A stretch of 64,000 bases of DNA from Desemzia incerta (GCF_900115825.1 NZ_FOXW01000002.1:215795-279794); one strand, 5' to 3'; shown: positions 8,938 to 18,738, numbered from the stretch's first letter. Notes: generated by a model not told the origin, from the letters alone. Made by a program: numbers and translations.

Positions 8938-9946
8938 ATGAGGTCGCCTTTCTCAATAAACTATTGAATGTACGATTCAATGTGTACGTTTCTCTGTGCC
9001 GTCCGATTTGCTCCAACTGCTCTTTGGATAAAACTTCGTACAAGGCAGCTCTTTTGTCCGCCATATCATAGTGTGGACAAGATAAGTGACAATTTCCTTG
9101 GCACAGTGGACAAAATCGAGGGATCAATTTCTGGTAAATGATTCCTAATAGCGATTGATGCAGTTGCTCTTTAGATACTCCCAGTTCTTCCAGTCGAGAA
9201 AGGACGCCTAGGGTATTTTTAGCGTGTATACTCGCCATAATCAAATGGCCAGTCAAAGCACCTCGTATAGCCATTTTGGCTGTTTCTTCATCCCTGATCT
9301 CTCCAATGATCAATACGTCTGGATGATGGCGTAAACTGGAACGCAGCAATGTTGAATAGGAAATGCCGGCTTTTTCATTGACTTGGCATTGCAAAAAACT
9401 GGGTTCTTCTATTTCGACGGGATCTTCGACGGTAATAACTTGTTGTTTCTGCCTATGAGAACTTTCTCGTATCAGTTGGTACATTGTTGTTGTCTTCCCT
9501 GAACCAACCGGGCCAGAAAATAATAGTAACCCGCTTTTGTATTTGGCTAATCGTTCAATCTCTTGTACTTCTTTTTGAAAAAACGTAGTGGTGCGAAGAG
9601 GTTGAATCTTCGCTTGGCTCAATAATCGAATCACCATAGTTTCTTGCGCTCGAAAATTCGTGATGATAGAGAACCGCAGTGCACATACTCCATAATCATT
9701 TTTTAAATTTGCTGATCCGCTTTGCGGTTTTCTTCTCTCTCCAACGTCCATATTCGAAATGTATTTAAAATAAGAGATCAGCCTTTCCCCTTCGTCTTTT
9801 TCAATTGATTTATGAAGCACCATGTTGCCTCCGATCCTAAAGTAAATCAAGAACAACTGATCTCCTTCTGGCAAAATATGAATATCACTGACTCCTGTAA
9901 AATGGGCTTTTCCTACCATATGCGAAGCAAATTCTTCTACTTCCAC
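8891..9946 (-). CDS. comGA: Competence traffic ATPase ComGA
   Basis: 351 residues, GspE/PilB family. Walker A is GPVGSGKTTTM, the Asp box ITVEDPVEI, Walker B LIIGEIRDEET, and the His box LTGHLIMASIHAKN. A zinc-type cluster CPLCQGNCHLSCPHY follows near residue 280. It powers pilus assembly. The start is GTG at 9946 after AGGAGTGGAG. It is the first gene of a seven-gene operon that ends at the terminator near 5920. Confidence 0.95.
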   Translation of the reverse strand: MEVEEFASHMVGKAHFTGVSDIHILPEGDQLFLIYFRIGGNMVLHKSIEKDEGERLISYFKYISNMDVGERRKPQSGSANLKNDYGVCALRFSIITNFRAQETMVIRLLSQAKIQPLRTTTFFQKEVQEIERLAKYKSGLLLFSGPVGSGKTTTMYQLIRESSHRQKQQVITVEDPVEIEEPSFLQCQVNEKAGISYSTLLRSSLRHHPDVLIIGEIRDEETAKMAIRGALTGHLIMASIHAKNTLGVLSRLEELGVSKEQLHQSLLGIIYQKLIPRFCPLCQGNCHLSCPHYDMADKRAALYEVLSKEQLEQIGRHRETYTLNRTFNSLLRKATSYGYISEENCQKYQIP

Positions 9947-9973
9947 TATTCTCCACTCCTGTCCGGTTTCAAT

Positions 9974-9999
9974 TTTTATACTTTTCGTATGTGATACTT
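9974..9999 (-). promoter_or_regulatory. Candidate comG promoter / cin-box-like site
   Basis: TACGAAAA (minus strand, 9982-9989) differs at one base from the TACGAATA cin-box used by the competence sigma factor ComX/SigX in streptococci and lactococci. It lies 36 bases before the comGA start. A weak sigma-A reading (TTACAA, 17 bases, TATAAA) overlaps it, so the assignment is open. Confidence 0.35.
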
Positions 10000-10037
10000 G
10001 TAATATATGCTCTTTTCCATCACTCTCGTTTTAAAAC

Positions 10038-10076
10038 AAAAAAAAGCTTTACAACTCAAAATCGAGTCGTAAAGCT
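10038..10076 (-). terminator. yebC terminator
   Basis: A 13-bp stem (AGCTTTACGACTC with GAGTTGTAAAGCT on the minus strand) is followed by a run of eight T. It lies 11 bases after the yebC stop. Confidence 0.85.
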
Positions 10077-10086
10077 AAAAAAAACA

Positions 10087-10812
10087 TTACATATCAGCGT
10101 TGTGGTAGACTTCTGACACATCGTCATCGTCTTCTAATTTAGAGACTAATTGCTCAAAAATTTCTTTTTTGTCTTCGGGTAATTCAATCAATGTTTGAGG
10201 AATCATCGTTACCTCAGCTTGTGCTATCGTGTAACCTTCAGCTTCTAGAGCATCACGTACATCTGCCATATCTGAAGGATCTGTATAAATTTCAAAAACT
10301 GGTTCTGAGGTTTCCAACTCTTCTCCGCCAGCTTCCAATACACTCATCATCATGGTATCTTCATCTACGTCCAAACCTTCGCGTTCAATAGCAATGTATC
10401 CTTTGCGGTCAAACATATAACTTACTGAACCTTTTTCTCCTAATGAACCACCATTTTTATTGAAAATGGTACGCACATGAGTAGCCGTTCGATTTAAATT
10501 ATCGGTCAACGAATGAACCAATACAGCAATTCCATTTGGTCCGTATCCTTCATAAGATACTTCATCGTAATTTTCGCCTTCGCCTGAAGAAGAAGCTTTT
10601 TTGATTGCTCGTTCAACGTTGTCGCTTGGCATGTTGTTCGATTTGGCTTTGTCTAATACCAAACGTAATTGAGGGTTATCGTTGGGGTCAGGACCACCAC
10701 TCTTTGCAGCCATATAGATTTCTCTAGACAACTTTTGAAAAATTTTCGCACGTTTAGAATCTTGTGCATTTTTACGCCCTTGGATATTGTTCCATTTTGA
10801 ATGTCCTGCCAT
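10087..10812 (-). CDS. yebC: YebC/PmpR family regulatory protein
   Basis: 241 residues beginning [18 protein letters not shown], the family N-terminus. [24 protein letters not shown] and [17 protein letters not shown] are also conserved. YebC proteins are broad regulators; recent work links them to translation of proline-rich stretches, and earlier work to DNA binding. An in-frame ATG 13 codons upstream is less likely because GAGGAATTGTGG directly precedes the ATG at 10812. It is monocistronic. Confidence 0.93.
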   Translation of the reverse strand: MAGHSKWNNIQGRKNAQDSKRAKIFQKLSREIYMAAKSGGPDPNDNPQLRLVLDKAKSNNMPSDNVERAIKKASSSGEGENYDEVSYEGYGPNGIAVLVHSLTDNLNRTATHVRTIFNKNGGSLGEKGSVSYMFDRKGYIAIEREGLDVDEDTMMMSVLEAGGEELETSEPVFEIYTDPSDMADVRDALEAEGYTIAQAEVTMIPQTLIELPEDKKEIFEQLVSKLEDDDDVSEVYHNADM

Positions 10813-10922
10813 CCACAATTCCTCTTTTCGTTTTAATAGTATTTGCTTCAATCAAGCCTTTCTATTCTATCAAAAAAACGCTATTACCGCAACATTCTCA
10901 AGCAGAAGGAAGACTCTCGGTT

Positions 10923-11444
10923 CTATTTATACGTTCTTTTTAAAGGGTGCTTTTTTTTCCAAACTAATACATATACTAATACTAGTACAACCGCTGATAA
11001 GGCTCCTATACTATCCAGTACAATATCTTCTAACAAAGGCGTTCTATCTGGAGTCAAGCCTTGATGAAATTCATCGAAGGAAGCATACCCCACAGCCAAA
11101 AGCCATGACACCAAAGCCGCTAAATAGATTCCGTTTATCCGATCTTTTAATCCTAAAAACCAAAATAAAGCCAGTAAAAAATAAGAGCCAAAATGAGCTG
11201 CCTTGCGGAGATAGAACTCAATAAATGCATTGTATCCGCTAGCTCCTATACTGACCTCGCTTCCTGCATATGTAAACCGGATATGACTCAACAACCCTTT
11301 TAAAGGTTCGTTCTTAAGTAAGGTATCGAGAAATCCTGTCATAGACTGGTCCCCGTATGGTTGAGAGGAACTGTAAAATAATATCCCCATCATGACAAAA
11401 GCCAACACAATGAATAACGTACTCTTTATCGATTTGTTCATCAT
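10923..11444 (-). CDS. VanZ-like membrane protein
   Basis: About 173 residues with four to five hydrophobic segments. The VanZ-family motif FYLRKAAHFGSYFLLALFWF and the later YASFDEFHQGLTPDRTPLLEDIVLDSIGA are visible. VanZ relatives affect teicoplanin or lipid-linked phenotypes, but the role here is unknown. Two ATG codons are tandem at the start; the second (11441) has better spacing from GGAG. Transcribed divergently from pepF. Confidence 0.8.
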   Translation of the reverse strand: MMNKSIKSTLFIVLAFVMMGILFYSSSQPYGDQSMTGFLDTLLKNEPLKGLLSHIRFTYAGSEVSIGASGYNAFIEFYLRKAAHFGSYFLLALFWFLGLKDRINGIYLAALVSWLLAVGYASFDEFHQGLTPDRTPLLEDIVLDSIGALSAVVLVLVYVLVWKKKHPLKRTYK

Positions 11445-11577
11445 TCTCTCCTTCTAGTATGTCATTAATCATTTTATTTTATATTCAATTTACTATTTTA
11501 CAGGAAATGCATAGATTTTTATAGAGATTAATTCTACAATAAGAGAGTAAGATTAAAATTCAGAAAGGAAGTAATGA

Positions 11578-13389
11578 ATGAAATATAATATAAATTGGGA
11601 CATGGATTCCGTTTTTCCCGGTGGAAGCACCTCTCCTCAGCTGCAGAAAAAACTCGATACTATGGAAAAACAACTAACAACTTTTTCCGATAACGTTTCT
11701 CATTGGAATTGGCAACAAGATTCTCCAACCTACACAGAGTTCGCCGCTATTTTAGAATTGCAGGAAATCCTTTCTTTCGGTTTAAGCGAAGCAGCAACTT
11801 TCATTCGTGGTTTGATTTCAGCGGATGTAACGGACAAACAAGCTGGAGCAGTCTACGGGAAAATTATGGAAATCAGAAGTTCCTTCTCAACCATTTTAAC
11901 GATTTTAACTAAAAAAACCGTTGCTGTTCCGGATAAAGAATGGAAAAATTTACTGTCTCAAGCTCCTTTTTCAGAAGTTCGTTTTGTATTAGATGAAGAC
12001 CGTACAGCCGGAAAAGATTTACTTAGCGAGGAAGAAGAAGCCCTGATCAACAGCTTATCACTGGATGGCTTTAATGGATGGGGAGATCATTACAATACGA
12101 TCGTTTCTACCATTGAAATTCCTTTTACAGAAAAAGATGGTACGACAACCCTTCTTTCAGCGGGACAAGCACAAAATAAAATGGGATCTGATCCTAACGA
12201 CGCTGTTCGTCAACAGATTTTTGCCGAGTGGGAAAAAGCATGGAGCGAAAAATCCTCTGTGTTTTCGGATACGTTGAATCATTTAGCTGGATTCCGTCTG
12301 ACGAATTACAAATTACATGGCGTCACTAATTTTATGAAGCGCCCTCTAGAATACAATCGAATGACCGAAGCAACTTTAGATACTATGTGGCAGACCATCA
12401 ACAAGAATAAACAGCCCATCGTTGATTACTTAAATCGTAAAGCAGCATTACTAGGTAAAGAAAAGCTCTCTTGGGTCGATGTTGAAGCGCCCATCCTTTT
12501 AGGCGATTACCAGCCTCAACGTTATCCCTTCGATGAAGGTGCAGACTTTATTGTGGCTAATTTCCGCAAATTCAGCTCAAAAATGGCTGATTTTGCTCAG
12601 CATGCTTTTGATAATAGTTGGATCGAAGCAGAAAATCGCAGCGGCAAGCGTCCCGGTGGGTATTGTGCGAACTTGCCCGAATCAGGTGAATCCCGCATTT
12701 TTATGACCTACGCAGAATCGCCAAATGAAGTGTCTACTTTAGCTCATGAACTAGGCCATGCGTTCCATAGCCATGTTATGAGAGAGTTGCCCGCTTTAAA
12801 CAGAGGTTATGCGATGAACGTGGCAGAAACGGCTTCTACTTTTGCAGAACTGATCATTTCTGACGCAACTGTTCAAGAAGCTCAAAGCGAGGAAGAGAGA
12901 ATCAATCTTTTAGACAATAAGATTCAGCGGTCAGCTACTATGTTCATGAACATCCAAGCTCGTTTCTTATTTGAGTCCCGCTTTTATGAAGAACGTAAAA
13001 AAGGGATTGTAACGGAAAACCGTTTAAATGAATTGATGGAAGCCGCTCAAAAAGAAGCTTTTGAAGATAGCTTAAGCAGTTACCACCCTACTTTCTGGGC
13101 CAGCAAATTGCACTTTTTCAATACAGGCGTCCCTTTTTACAACTTCCCTTATACATTCGGCTACTTATTCAGCATGGGAATTTACGCAAAATCCATCGAA
13201 CAAGGAAGCGACTTTGAAGAACAGTACATCTCTCTATTGAAAGATACCGGTTCGATGACATCAGAAAATCTGGCTCTAAAGCATTTAAACATTGATTTGA
13301 CTCAACCAGATTTCTGGCAAAATGGTATCAACTTGATTCACCAAGATATCCAAACATTTATAGATTTGACACAAAAATACATCAATTAA
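11578..13389 (+). CDS. pepF: Oligoendopeptidase F (M3 family), copy 1
   Basis: 603 residues, normal PepF length. The zinc site AHELGHAFHSHV has His390, Glu391 and His394, with the third ligand in NVAETASTFAEL. It is a cytoplasmic metallopeptidase that cuts peptides of about 7-17 residues and recycles peptides from import and turnover. AAAGGAAG precedes the ATG. It is the first of two tandem paralogs separated by 23 bases, probably cotranscribed. Confidence 0.94.
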   Translation: MKYNINWDMDSVFPGGSTSPQLQKKLDTMEKQLTTFSDNVSHWNWQQDSPTYTEFAAILELQEILSFGLSEAATFIRGLISADVTDKQAGAVYGKIMEIRSSFSTILTILTKKTVAVPDKEWKNLLSQAPFSEVRFVLDEDRTAGKDLLSEEEEALINSLSLDGFNGWGDHYNTIVSTIEIPFTEKDGTTTLLSAGQAQNKMGSDPNDAVRQQIFAEWEKAWSEKSSVFSDTLNHLAGFRLTNYKLHGVTNFMKRPLEYNRMTEATLDTMWQTINKNKQPIVDYLNRKAALLGKEKLSWVDVEAPILLGDYQPQRYPFDEGADFIVANFRKFSSKMADFAQHAFDNSWIEAENRSGKRPGGYCANLPESGESRIFMTYAESPNEVSTLAHELGHAFHSHVMRELPALNRGYAMNVAETASTFAELIISDATVQEAQSEEERINLLDNKIQRSATMFMNIQARFLFESRFYEERKKGIVTENRLNELMEAAQKEAFEDSLSSYHPTFWASKLHFFNTGVPFYNFPYTFGYLFSMGIYAKSIEQGSDFEEQYISLLKDTGSMTSENLALKHLNIDLTQPDFWQNGINLIHQDIQTFIDLTQKYIN

Positions 13390-13412
13390 TTAAACCCAAT
13401 AAGGAGTGTTCA

Positions 13413-15230
13413 ATGATGAAATACAGTTTAACATGGGACTTAGAATCTATTTTTCCTGGTGGAAGTGATTCCGCTGAGTTACAAGAAAAATTAACTTTAT
13501 TAGACAAACAAGCTGATGAGTTTACTCAACACGCTAAAGACTGGGACTACGATGGGGATAAGCCAAATTATACTGCCTTAGCAGACATGCTGACTCTTCA
13601 TGACGCATTGATGGATGGTATTTCTCAAACGTATACTTTTGTAGAAGCTCTGCAAGCTGAAAATGTTCACGATAAAAAAACAGGGGCTTTGTTTGGCAAG
13701 GTGTCTGCATTGTCCAGTCGTTACAAAACTGCTCAAACTATTTTGACCAAAAAATTTGTGTCTATTCCTGATGAAGAGTGGTCTCAACTAATTGAATTAC
13801 CTGAATTTTCTCCTATTGCATTCGTTTTAACTGAAACACGCGCTGAAGGAAAAGAACTGCTCAGCGAACAAGAAGAAAAATTGATCAATGATTTAGCAGT
13901 AGATGGTTTTGAAGGTTGGAGCAACCACTATGACTCGCTAGTAGCCAAAATCAGTATTCCATTTGAAGAAGAAGATGGTACGATTACTCACCTATCTGCT
14001 GGACAAGCTCAAAACAAAATGTATGGAGATCCTGATCCTGCGGTTAGAGAAAAACTTTTCGTCGAATGGGAAAAAGCTTGGCAAGAAAATGCTTCTTTAT
14101 TTGCTGACACATTAAATCATTTATCAGGTTTTCGTTTGGCAAATTATAAAGCGCATGGTATCTCAGATTACTTGAAGAAACCACTAGCATACAACCGAAT
14201 GAAAAAAGAAACTTTGGACACTATGTGGAAAGCAATCAGCGACAATAAACAACCGTTTGTAGATTACTTGAATCGTAAAGCTCAGTTGTTCGGCAAAGAG
14301 CAGTTAGCTTGGCAAGATATTGAGGCCCCTGTGATCGTCGGGAATGCTCGTCCTAAAAAATATCCTTATGACGAAGGTGCAGAATTTGTATTAGGAAACT
14401 TCCGTAAATTCAGCAACAAAATGGCTGATTTTGCTCAGTATGCTTTTGACAACAAATGGATCGAAGTAGAAGATCGTCCTGGAAAAGCACCAGGTGGATA
14501 TTGCGCGGGGCTTCCTGAAACAAAAGAATCACGTATTTTTATGACATATTCCCAAAGTGCCAACGAAGTTGCGACTTTAGCACATGAGTTAGGACATGCC
14601 TTTCATAGTGATGTCATGAAAGACTTGCCGCCTATGAACCAGCAATACGCAATGAATGTAGCTGAAACAGCCTCTACTTTTGCTGAAATGATCGTATCTG
14701 ATGCCACTGTAAAAGAAGCGACTAGTAAAGAAGAAAAAATTACTTTATTAGATAACAAAATGCAAAATGCCCTTGCTATGTTTATGAACATCCATGCTCG
14801 TTTCTTATTTGAAACACGTTTTTACGCTGAACGCCAAAAAGGTATTGTTACAGAAGAGCGCATCTCTGAATTGATGATTGAGGCACAGAATGAAGCCTTC
14901 CAAGGTACACTGAGCAACAACCATCCTACTTTCTGGGCCAGCAAATTGCATTTTTACATTTCAGATGTCTCTTTCTACAACTTCCCGTATACTTTTGGCT
15001 ACTTGTTCAGTTTGGGTATTTACAACCGCTCTCTAGAAGAAGGTGCAGGTTTTGAAGACAAATACATCGAGTTGCTTCAAGATACAGGTCGTATGACAAC
15101 CGAAGATCTGGCACAGAAGCATTTGAATGTTGACTTGACTCAGCCTGACTTCTGGGAAGCCGGAATCTCCCTTGTGAGAAAAGATGTAGAAGCATTCCTT
15201 AAACTGACAGAAGAATATATCACTAAATAA
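13413..15230 (+). CDS. pepF: Oligoendopeptidase F (M3 family), copy 2
   Basis: 605 residues, aligning end to end with copy 1 (MKYSLTWDLESIFPGG against MKYNINWDMDSVFPGG; AHELGHAFHSDV; HPTFWASKLHF in both). The catalytic set is intact. The start is ATG at 13413 or the next ATG at 13416, behind AAGGAGTG. A tandem duplication that has diverged over the whole length suggests an old event and possible difference in peptide preference. Confidence 0.94.
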   Translation: MMKYSLTWDLESIFPGGSDSAELQEKLTLLDKQADEFTQHAKDWDYDGDKPNYTALADMLTLHDALMDGISQTYTFVEALQAENVHDKKTGALFGKVSALSSRYKTAQTILTKKFVSIPDEEWSQLIELPEFSPIAFVLTETRAEGKELLSEQEEKLINDLAVDGFEGWSNHYDSLVAKISIPFEEEDGTITHLSAGQAQNKMYGDPDPAVREKLFVEWEKAWQENASLFADTLNHLSGFRLANYKAHGISDYLKKPLAYNRMKKETLDTMWKAISDNKQPFVDYLNRKAQLFGKEQLAWQDIEAPVIVGNARPKKYPYDEGAEFVLGNFRKFSNKMADFAQYAFDNKWIEVEDRPGKAPGGYCAGLPETKESRIFMTYSQSANEVATLAHELGHAFHSDVMKDLPPMNQQYAMNVAETASTFAEMIVSDATVKEATSKEEKITLLDNKMQNALAMFMNIHARFLFETRFYAERQKGIVTEERISELMIEAQNEAFQGTLSNNHPTFWASKLHFYISDVSFYNFPYTFGYLFSLGIYNRSLEEGAGFEDKYIELLQDTGRMTTEDLAQKHLNVDLTQPDFWEAGISLVRKDVEAFLKLTEEYITK

Positions 15231-15236
15231 AACAGT

Positions 15237-15305
15237 AAAACACCCTTATCTAAAGAGCCAGGCTAAACGCCTTTTGGTGCTTCTTTAATAAGGGTGTTTT
15301 GTTTT
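15237..15305. terminator. Bidirectional terminator between pepF and the lipid kinase
   Basis: AAAACACCCTTAT (15237-15249) pairs with ATAAGGGTGTTTT (15288-15300). The loop of about 38 bases is itself folded (TAAAGA with TCTTTA, and AGGC with GCCT). It serves two convergent genes. Confidence 0.8.
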
Positions 15306-15307
15306 AT

Positions 15308-16213
15308 TTATTCATTATCTGCTTTTTTAGGAACCAATACAGTCAAATGTTGAGGCAGTACCTTTAAGGTTAACGGTAGTTTATCTCCTTCATCGCCGTC
15401 CACATTTGCTGTCATTTCTTCAACCTCTTGAGCTTCAATAGATCCAAGAGTGAATTTCCGGTACAGAATTTTATCGTCTTCTGGTGCTTTTCCAGTAAAT
15501 ATTTTTGGAATAATATTTAATTTATCCATGATTGCTGAACCTTTTAACGCAATCAAATGCAAATAACCATCGTCTATTTCAGCTTTTGGCAGCAACTTTT
15601 CGAAGCCACCCACGGAACTGGTCAATGCGATCAGCACCAATATAGAATCTTGTGTGATTTTCTCGCCATCTACTACAATGTCAAAAGTATGTGACTCATA
15701 ATTAGCTAAAGCTTTCGTTCCTTCTAAAAAATACGCTAAAGGTCCTAGTTTTGTTTTTTGTTCTACATCTACTTCTTGGACAGCTGTAGGAATCGTTCCG
15801 AGTGCAACGACATTTGCAAAGTAATGATCATTTACTTTTCCAATATCCAATTTTTTTTCTTCCAAAGAGTCTAAATGAGCTATCGCCTCTTTAGGATCCA
15901 TTGGAATACCTAACGAACGCGCTAAATCGTTCACTGTTCCTAGTGGAACGAAACTAAAATCTGGACGGTATTCTTGTTCAGCTAAACCGCTGATAGTTTC
16001 GTTTACTGTTCCATCTCCTCCCATTGCAAACACGGCAGCTATTCCTTGTTCAGCAGCTGCTTTAGCAAACGCGGTAGCGTCTCCGCCTTTTTCAGTATAT
16101 TTAATAGTCACCTTGTCATATATTTCAGCTAATTTTTCTTCTGCGACACTGGATAGAGCTCCTGCCTGTTCAGTGCCGGAAGATGGGTTAACGATCAATA
16201 GTGCTTCTCTCAT
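15308..16213 (-). CDS. Diacylglycerol/lipid kinase, DgkB/YegS family
   Basis: 301 residues. The nucleotide motif FAMGGDGTVNE (GGDGT at 65-69) and VPLGTVNDLARSLGIP are diagnostic. N-terminal LLIVNPSSG is also typical. It phosphorylates diacylglycerol released by lipoteichoic acid synthesis, returning it to phospholipid. A GTG at 16222 is in frame but belongs to the GAGGTG ribosome site, so ATG at 16213 is chosen. Monocistronic. Confidence 0.9.
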   Translation of the reverse strand: MREALLIVNPSSGTEQAGALSSVAEEKLAEIYDKVTIKYTEKGGDATAFAKAAAEQGIAAVFAMGGDGTVNETISGLAEQEYRPDFSFVPLGTVNDLARSLGIPMDPKEAIAHLDSLEEKKLDIGKVNDHYFANVVALGTIPTAVQEVDVEQKTKLGPLAYFLEGTKALANYESHTFDIVVDGEKITQDSILVLIALTSSVGGFEKLLPKAEIDDGYLHLIALKGSAIMDKLNIIPKIFTGKAPEDDKILYRKFTLGSIEAQEVEEMTANVDGDEGDKLPLTLKVLPQHLTVLVPKKADNE

Positions 16214-16304
16214 TCTCTTCACCTCGTCGGTATGTATTATGCTTCTCTTCTTTCTATAGTTTACTGAATTTCACCCGTTATTCCTACTGAAACACCTTTA
16301 TATA

Positions 16305-16345
16305 CAAAAGACCCTAAAGCAGATTTAGAAACTGCTTTAGGGTCT
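16305..16345 (-). terminator. Terminator of the NlpC/P60 gene
   Basis: AGACCCTAAAGCAG (16309-16322) pairs perfectly with CTGCTTTAGGGTCT (16332-16345), a 14-bp stem. The T tail on the minus strand is short. Confidence 0.7.
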
Positions 16346-16368
16346 TTACATTGATTCACTAATCTAAA

Positions 16369-17913
16369 TTAATATCTACCGTAGTATACTGAGAAGTTGC
16401 CCCAGTATGGGTTAGATTTAAAGTTGCTGACATGTCCTGGACCAGTACTTGATTGAGATCCAACCATACCGCCATTACCTGTGTAGATAGCTACGTGGAA
16501 GATTCCACTTGGGCTTCCGCTTTTACTGAAGAACACTAAGTCTCCTGGTTGAGGGTTAGTTACTTTAGTTGAACCAGCGTATTGAGCATATGAATTACGA
16601 GCAAGTGATTTTCCAGCTTTTTCAAAGACATATCTTGTGAAACCTGAGCAGTCAAATCCGCTGGTAGTATTTCCTCCAAATTTATATGGAATACCTTTTC
16701 CAGTTAAACTATTAGCCACTTGCAAGACACTTCCGCTAGAAACGACTGGTTTTGATTCATTTTTCTTCGCTGCTTCTGCTGCTTTTTTAGCAGCTGCCTT
16801 TTTAGCTGCAGCTTTTTCTGCCGCTGCTTTTGCTTCTTTAGCTTTTTGTTCTTTAGCTTTTTGTTCTTTAGCTGCTTTTTCTTTAGCAGCGTTCGAACTG
16901 TTATTAGAACCAGCGTTGTTATTAGTTGGTGCAGGCGTTTCAGTCGGAGCTGAAGGTGCTGTTGTCTGTGCCGGTTCAGAAGATTCAGGTGCTGGTGTTG
17001 CAGCAACTGAATCGGACTCTTCTTGAACTGAAGCAACTTCAATACTTTCTTCACTGCTTTCTTGAGAACTCTCTGTTACAGTGGAAATTTGAGTTTCTTC
17101 TTCAGTTTCTGCAGCAATTTGAGCTTGCTCTAATAATTCTGCTTCAGCTTCAGCTTCTGCTTCGGCTTGAACACTTGTGTATTCAGCAACCTGTTGTTCA
17201 GCTTCTGCTTTTTGAGCTAAGAAAGTTGAAATATCTTCTTCTGTAGTTGCTTTTTCAATTGCTAACTGGGCTACAATGACTTCTTTTTCCAGTAATTGTT
17301 TGTCCATTTCAGTACGAGTTTGTTCTAATTCCATAGCAATAGCATTTTGTTGATTGATTTTTTGTTCTGTTTGTTCTGATTTTTCAACAACAGCATTTTG
17401 ATCTGCCACTTGTTCTTGAACTAACGTTTTATTGGCTTTCACTAAGTCTGTTACAACATCGATTCTTCCAATCACATCAGCTACTGATTCTGATTCCAAG
17501 ATAAAATCTATGTAATTTTGACTAAAACCGCTTGTCTGAACTGTACGAGCTTGCTCTTTTAATTGCTCATTTCGTTCAGCTATTTTTTCTTCTAATACTT
17601 TGATTTCCTCTTGCAATTGTTTCATGTCTGCTTGAGCTTTTTCAATTTCTTTAGCTAAAGCTGCTGTTTTTTCTTCATTATTTTTGATTTCATTTGAAAT
17701 AGTTTTTAACTCAGTTTCAGTTGTAGATACTTGAGATTCAATTTGATTTAGTTGATTGCTTTTTTCGTCGATCAATGTTTGAGTACTTTCGGCTTGTTGT
17801 TGAGCTTCTTCAATTTGCGTAGTGTAATCTTCTGCAGATACTTGAGTAGGTAATATAAGGGAACTGAATGTCATGGTTCCTAATAAGGCGATAGCTACAA
17901 ATTTCTTTTTCAC
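16369..17913 (-). CDS. Secreted peptidoglycan hydrolase, coiled coil plus NlpC/P60
   Basis: 514 residues. A signal peptide is cleaved after about residue 27 (QVSA). A long coiled coil of the CwlO/PcsB kind runs to about 250, then a Ser/Pro/Thr-rich stretch and an Ala/Lys repeat (about 340-390), and a C-terminal NlpC/P60 domain with Cys422 in GFDCSGF and His473 in GIFHVAIYTG. It should cut gamma-D-Glu-diamino acid peptide bonds in the wall. Start is GTG at 17913 behind GGAGGG. The N-terminal architecture is shared with the M23 protein at 58549. Coiled-coil hydrolases of this type are usually gated by FtsEX, which is not in the window. Confidence 0.92.
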   Translation of the reverse strand: MKKKFVAIALLGTMTFSSLILPTQVSAEDYTTQIEEAQQQAESTQTLIDEKSNQLNQIESQVSTTETELKTISNEIKNNEEKTAALAKEIEKAQADMKQLQEEIKVLEEKIAERNEQLKEQARTVQTSGFSQNYIDFILESESVADVIGRIDVVTDLVKANKTLVQEQVADQNAVVEKSEQTEQKINQQNAIAMELEQTRTEMDKQLLEKEVIVAQLAIEKATTEEDISTFLAQKAEAEQQVAEYTSVQAEAEAEAEAELLEQAQIAAETEEETQISTVTESSQESSEESIEVASVQEESDSVAATPAPESSEPAQTTAPSAPTETPAPTNNNAGSNNSSNAAKEKAAKEQKAKEQKAKEAKAAAEKAAAKKAAAKKAAEAAKKNESKPVVSSGSVLQVANSLTGKGIPYKFGGNTTSGFDCSGFTRYVFEKAGKSLARNSYAQYAGSTKVTNPQPGDLVFFSKSGSPSGIFHVAIYTGNGGMVGSQSSTGPGHVSNFKSNPYWGNFSVYYGRY

Positions 17914-18112
17914 GGAATCTTTCCCTCCAACAATAGTTTTACTTTCAAAAGTCAGTTTTTCTCTTAACGACAGATGAAGTATAGCATACGGAATATATCA
18001 AAAAGGTATCGGTAATATTACAGAATGATTAACAGAACACTTGTTGATTTTCGTTCACAAACTACTTTTAAATTAATCACTTATTTAACTTTTTAGTTGC
18101 TTTTTCTTTGAC

Positions 18113-18658
18113 TTATTTGAACGAACAATCATTATGATGATCATTGATTAAACCTGCAGCTTGCATGTAGGCGTAGCAAACTGTTGGTCCCACAAAGGAA
18201 AAGCCTCTTTTCTTTAATTCTTTAGATAGTTTTTGTGATGATTCATTTTGTGAAGGAACATCTTTTTCATTTATTATATTGTGAACAATTGGTGTCTTTT
18301 TAGTAAACGACCACAAATAATCGGCGAAAGAACCAAATTCTTTTTGTATTTCAATAAACGCTGACGCATTTGTAACAATTGACTTAATCTTGAGCCGATT
18401 TCTGATGATACCTGGATTTTTCATTAGTTCTTCTTGCTTCTCAAGAGTGTAATATTTTATTTTTTCTGCATCAAATCCATCTAACGCTTCGCGATAGTTT
18501 TCTCTTTTTTTCAGAACTGTCTCCCAACTCAATCCTGCTTGCATAGTTTCAAGGATCAGTAATTCAAATAATTTTTTATCATCAAATAGTGGTTTCCCCC
18601 ATTCTTTATCATGATAGTCTTTTAACAAATCTGTTTTTGCCCAAGAACATCGCTTCAT
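18113..18658 (-). CDS. tag: DNA-3-methyladenine glycosylase I
   Basis: 181 residues. RCSWAK at the N-terminus with Cys4, then His16, His174 and Cys178 match the zinc clamp of Tag. YHDKEWGKPLFDDKKLFELLILE and GLSWETVLKKRENYREAL are family signatures. It excises 3-methyladenine in base-excision repair. AGGAGAGG precedes the ATG. It is divergent from trhO and apparently monocistronic. Confidence 0.95.
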   Translation of the reverse strand: MKRCSWAKTDLLKDYHDKEWGKPLFDDKKLFELLILETMQAGLSWETVLKKRENYREALDGFDAEKIKYYTLEKQEELMKNPGIIRNRLKIKSIVTNASAFIEIQKEFGSFADYLWSFTKKTPIVHNIINEKDVPSQNESSQKLSKELKKRGFSFVGPTVCYAYMQAAGLINDHHNDCSFK

Positions 18659-18708
18659 TTTATCCTCTCCTTTTAGTTTGTCTATTATAGGTCAATTTTT
18701 TAAGAATC

Positions 18709-18738
18709 TTGATTTTGTTTTACCGCTTGGTGTATAAT
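18709..18738 (+). promoter_or_regulatory. trhO promoter
   Basis: TTGATT (18709-18714) and TATAAT (18733-18738), 18 bases apart. The following leader of about 75 bases contains an 8-bp hairpin (18762-18769 with 18780-18787), then GGAGG before the ATG. Confidence 0.7.

Noticed and set aside
16704-17054. Lys/Gln-rich reading frame on the minus strand
   Set aside because: It is a frame-shifted shadow of the Ala/Lys-rich linker of the NlpC/P60 protein, produced by its repetitive codons.
17990-18050. WalR box upstream of the NlpC/P60 gene
   Set aside because: TGTTAA and TGTAAT are present on the minus strand but spaced by 6 bases instead of the consensus 5, so the match is not convincing.
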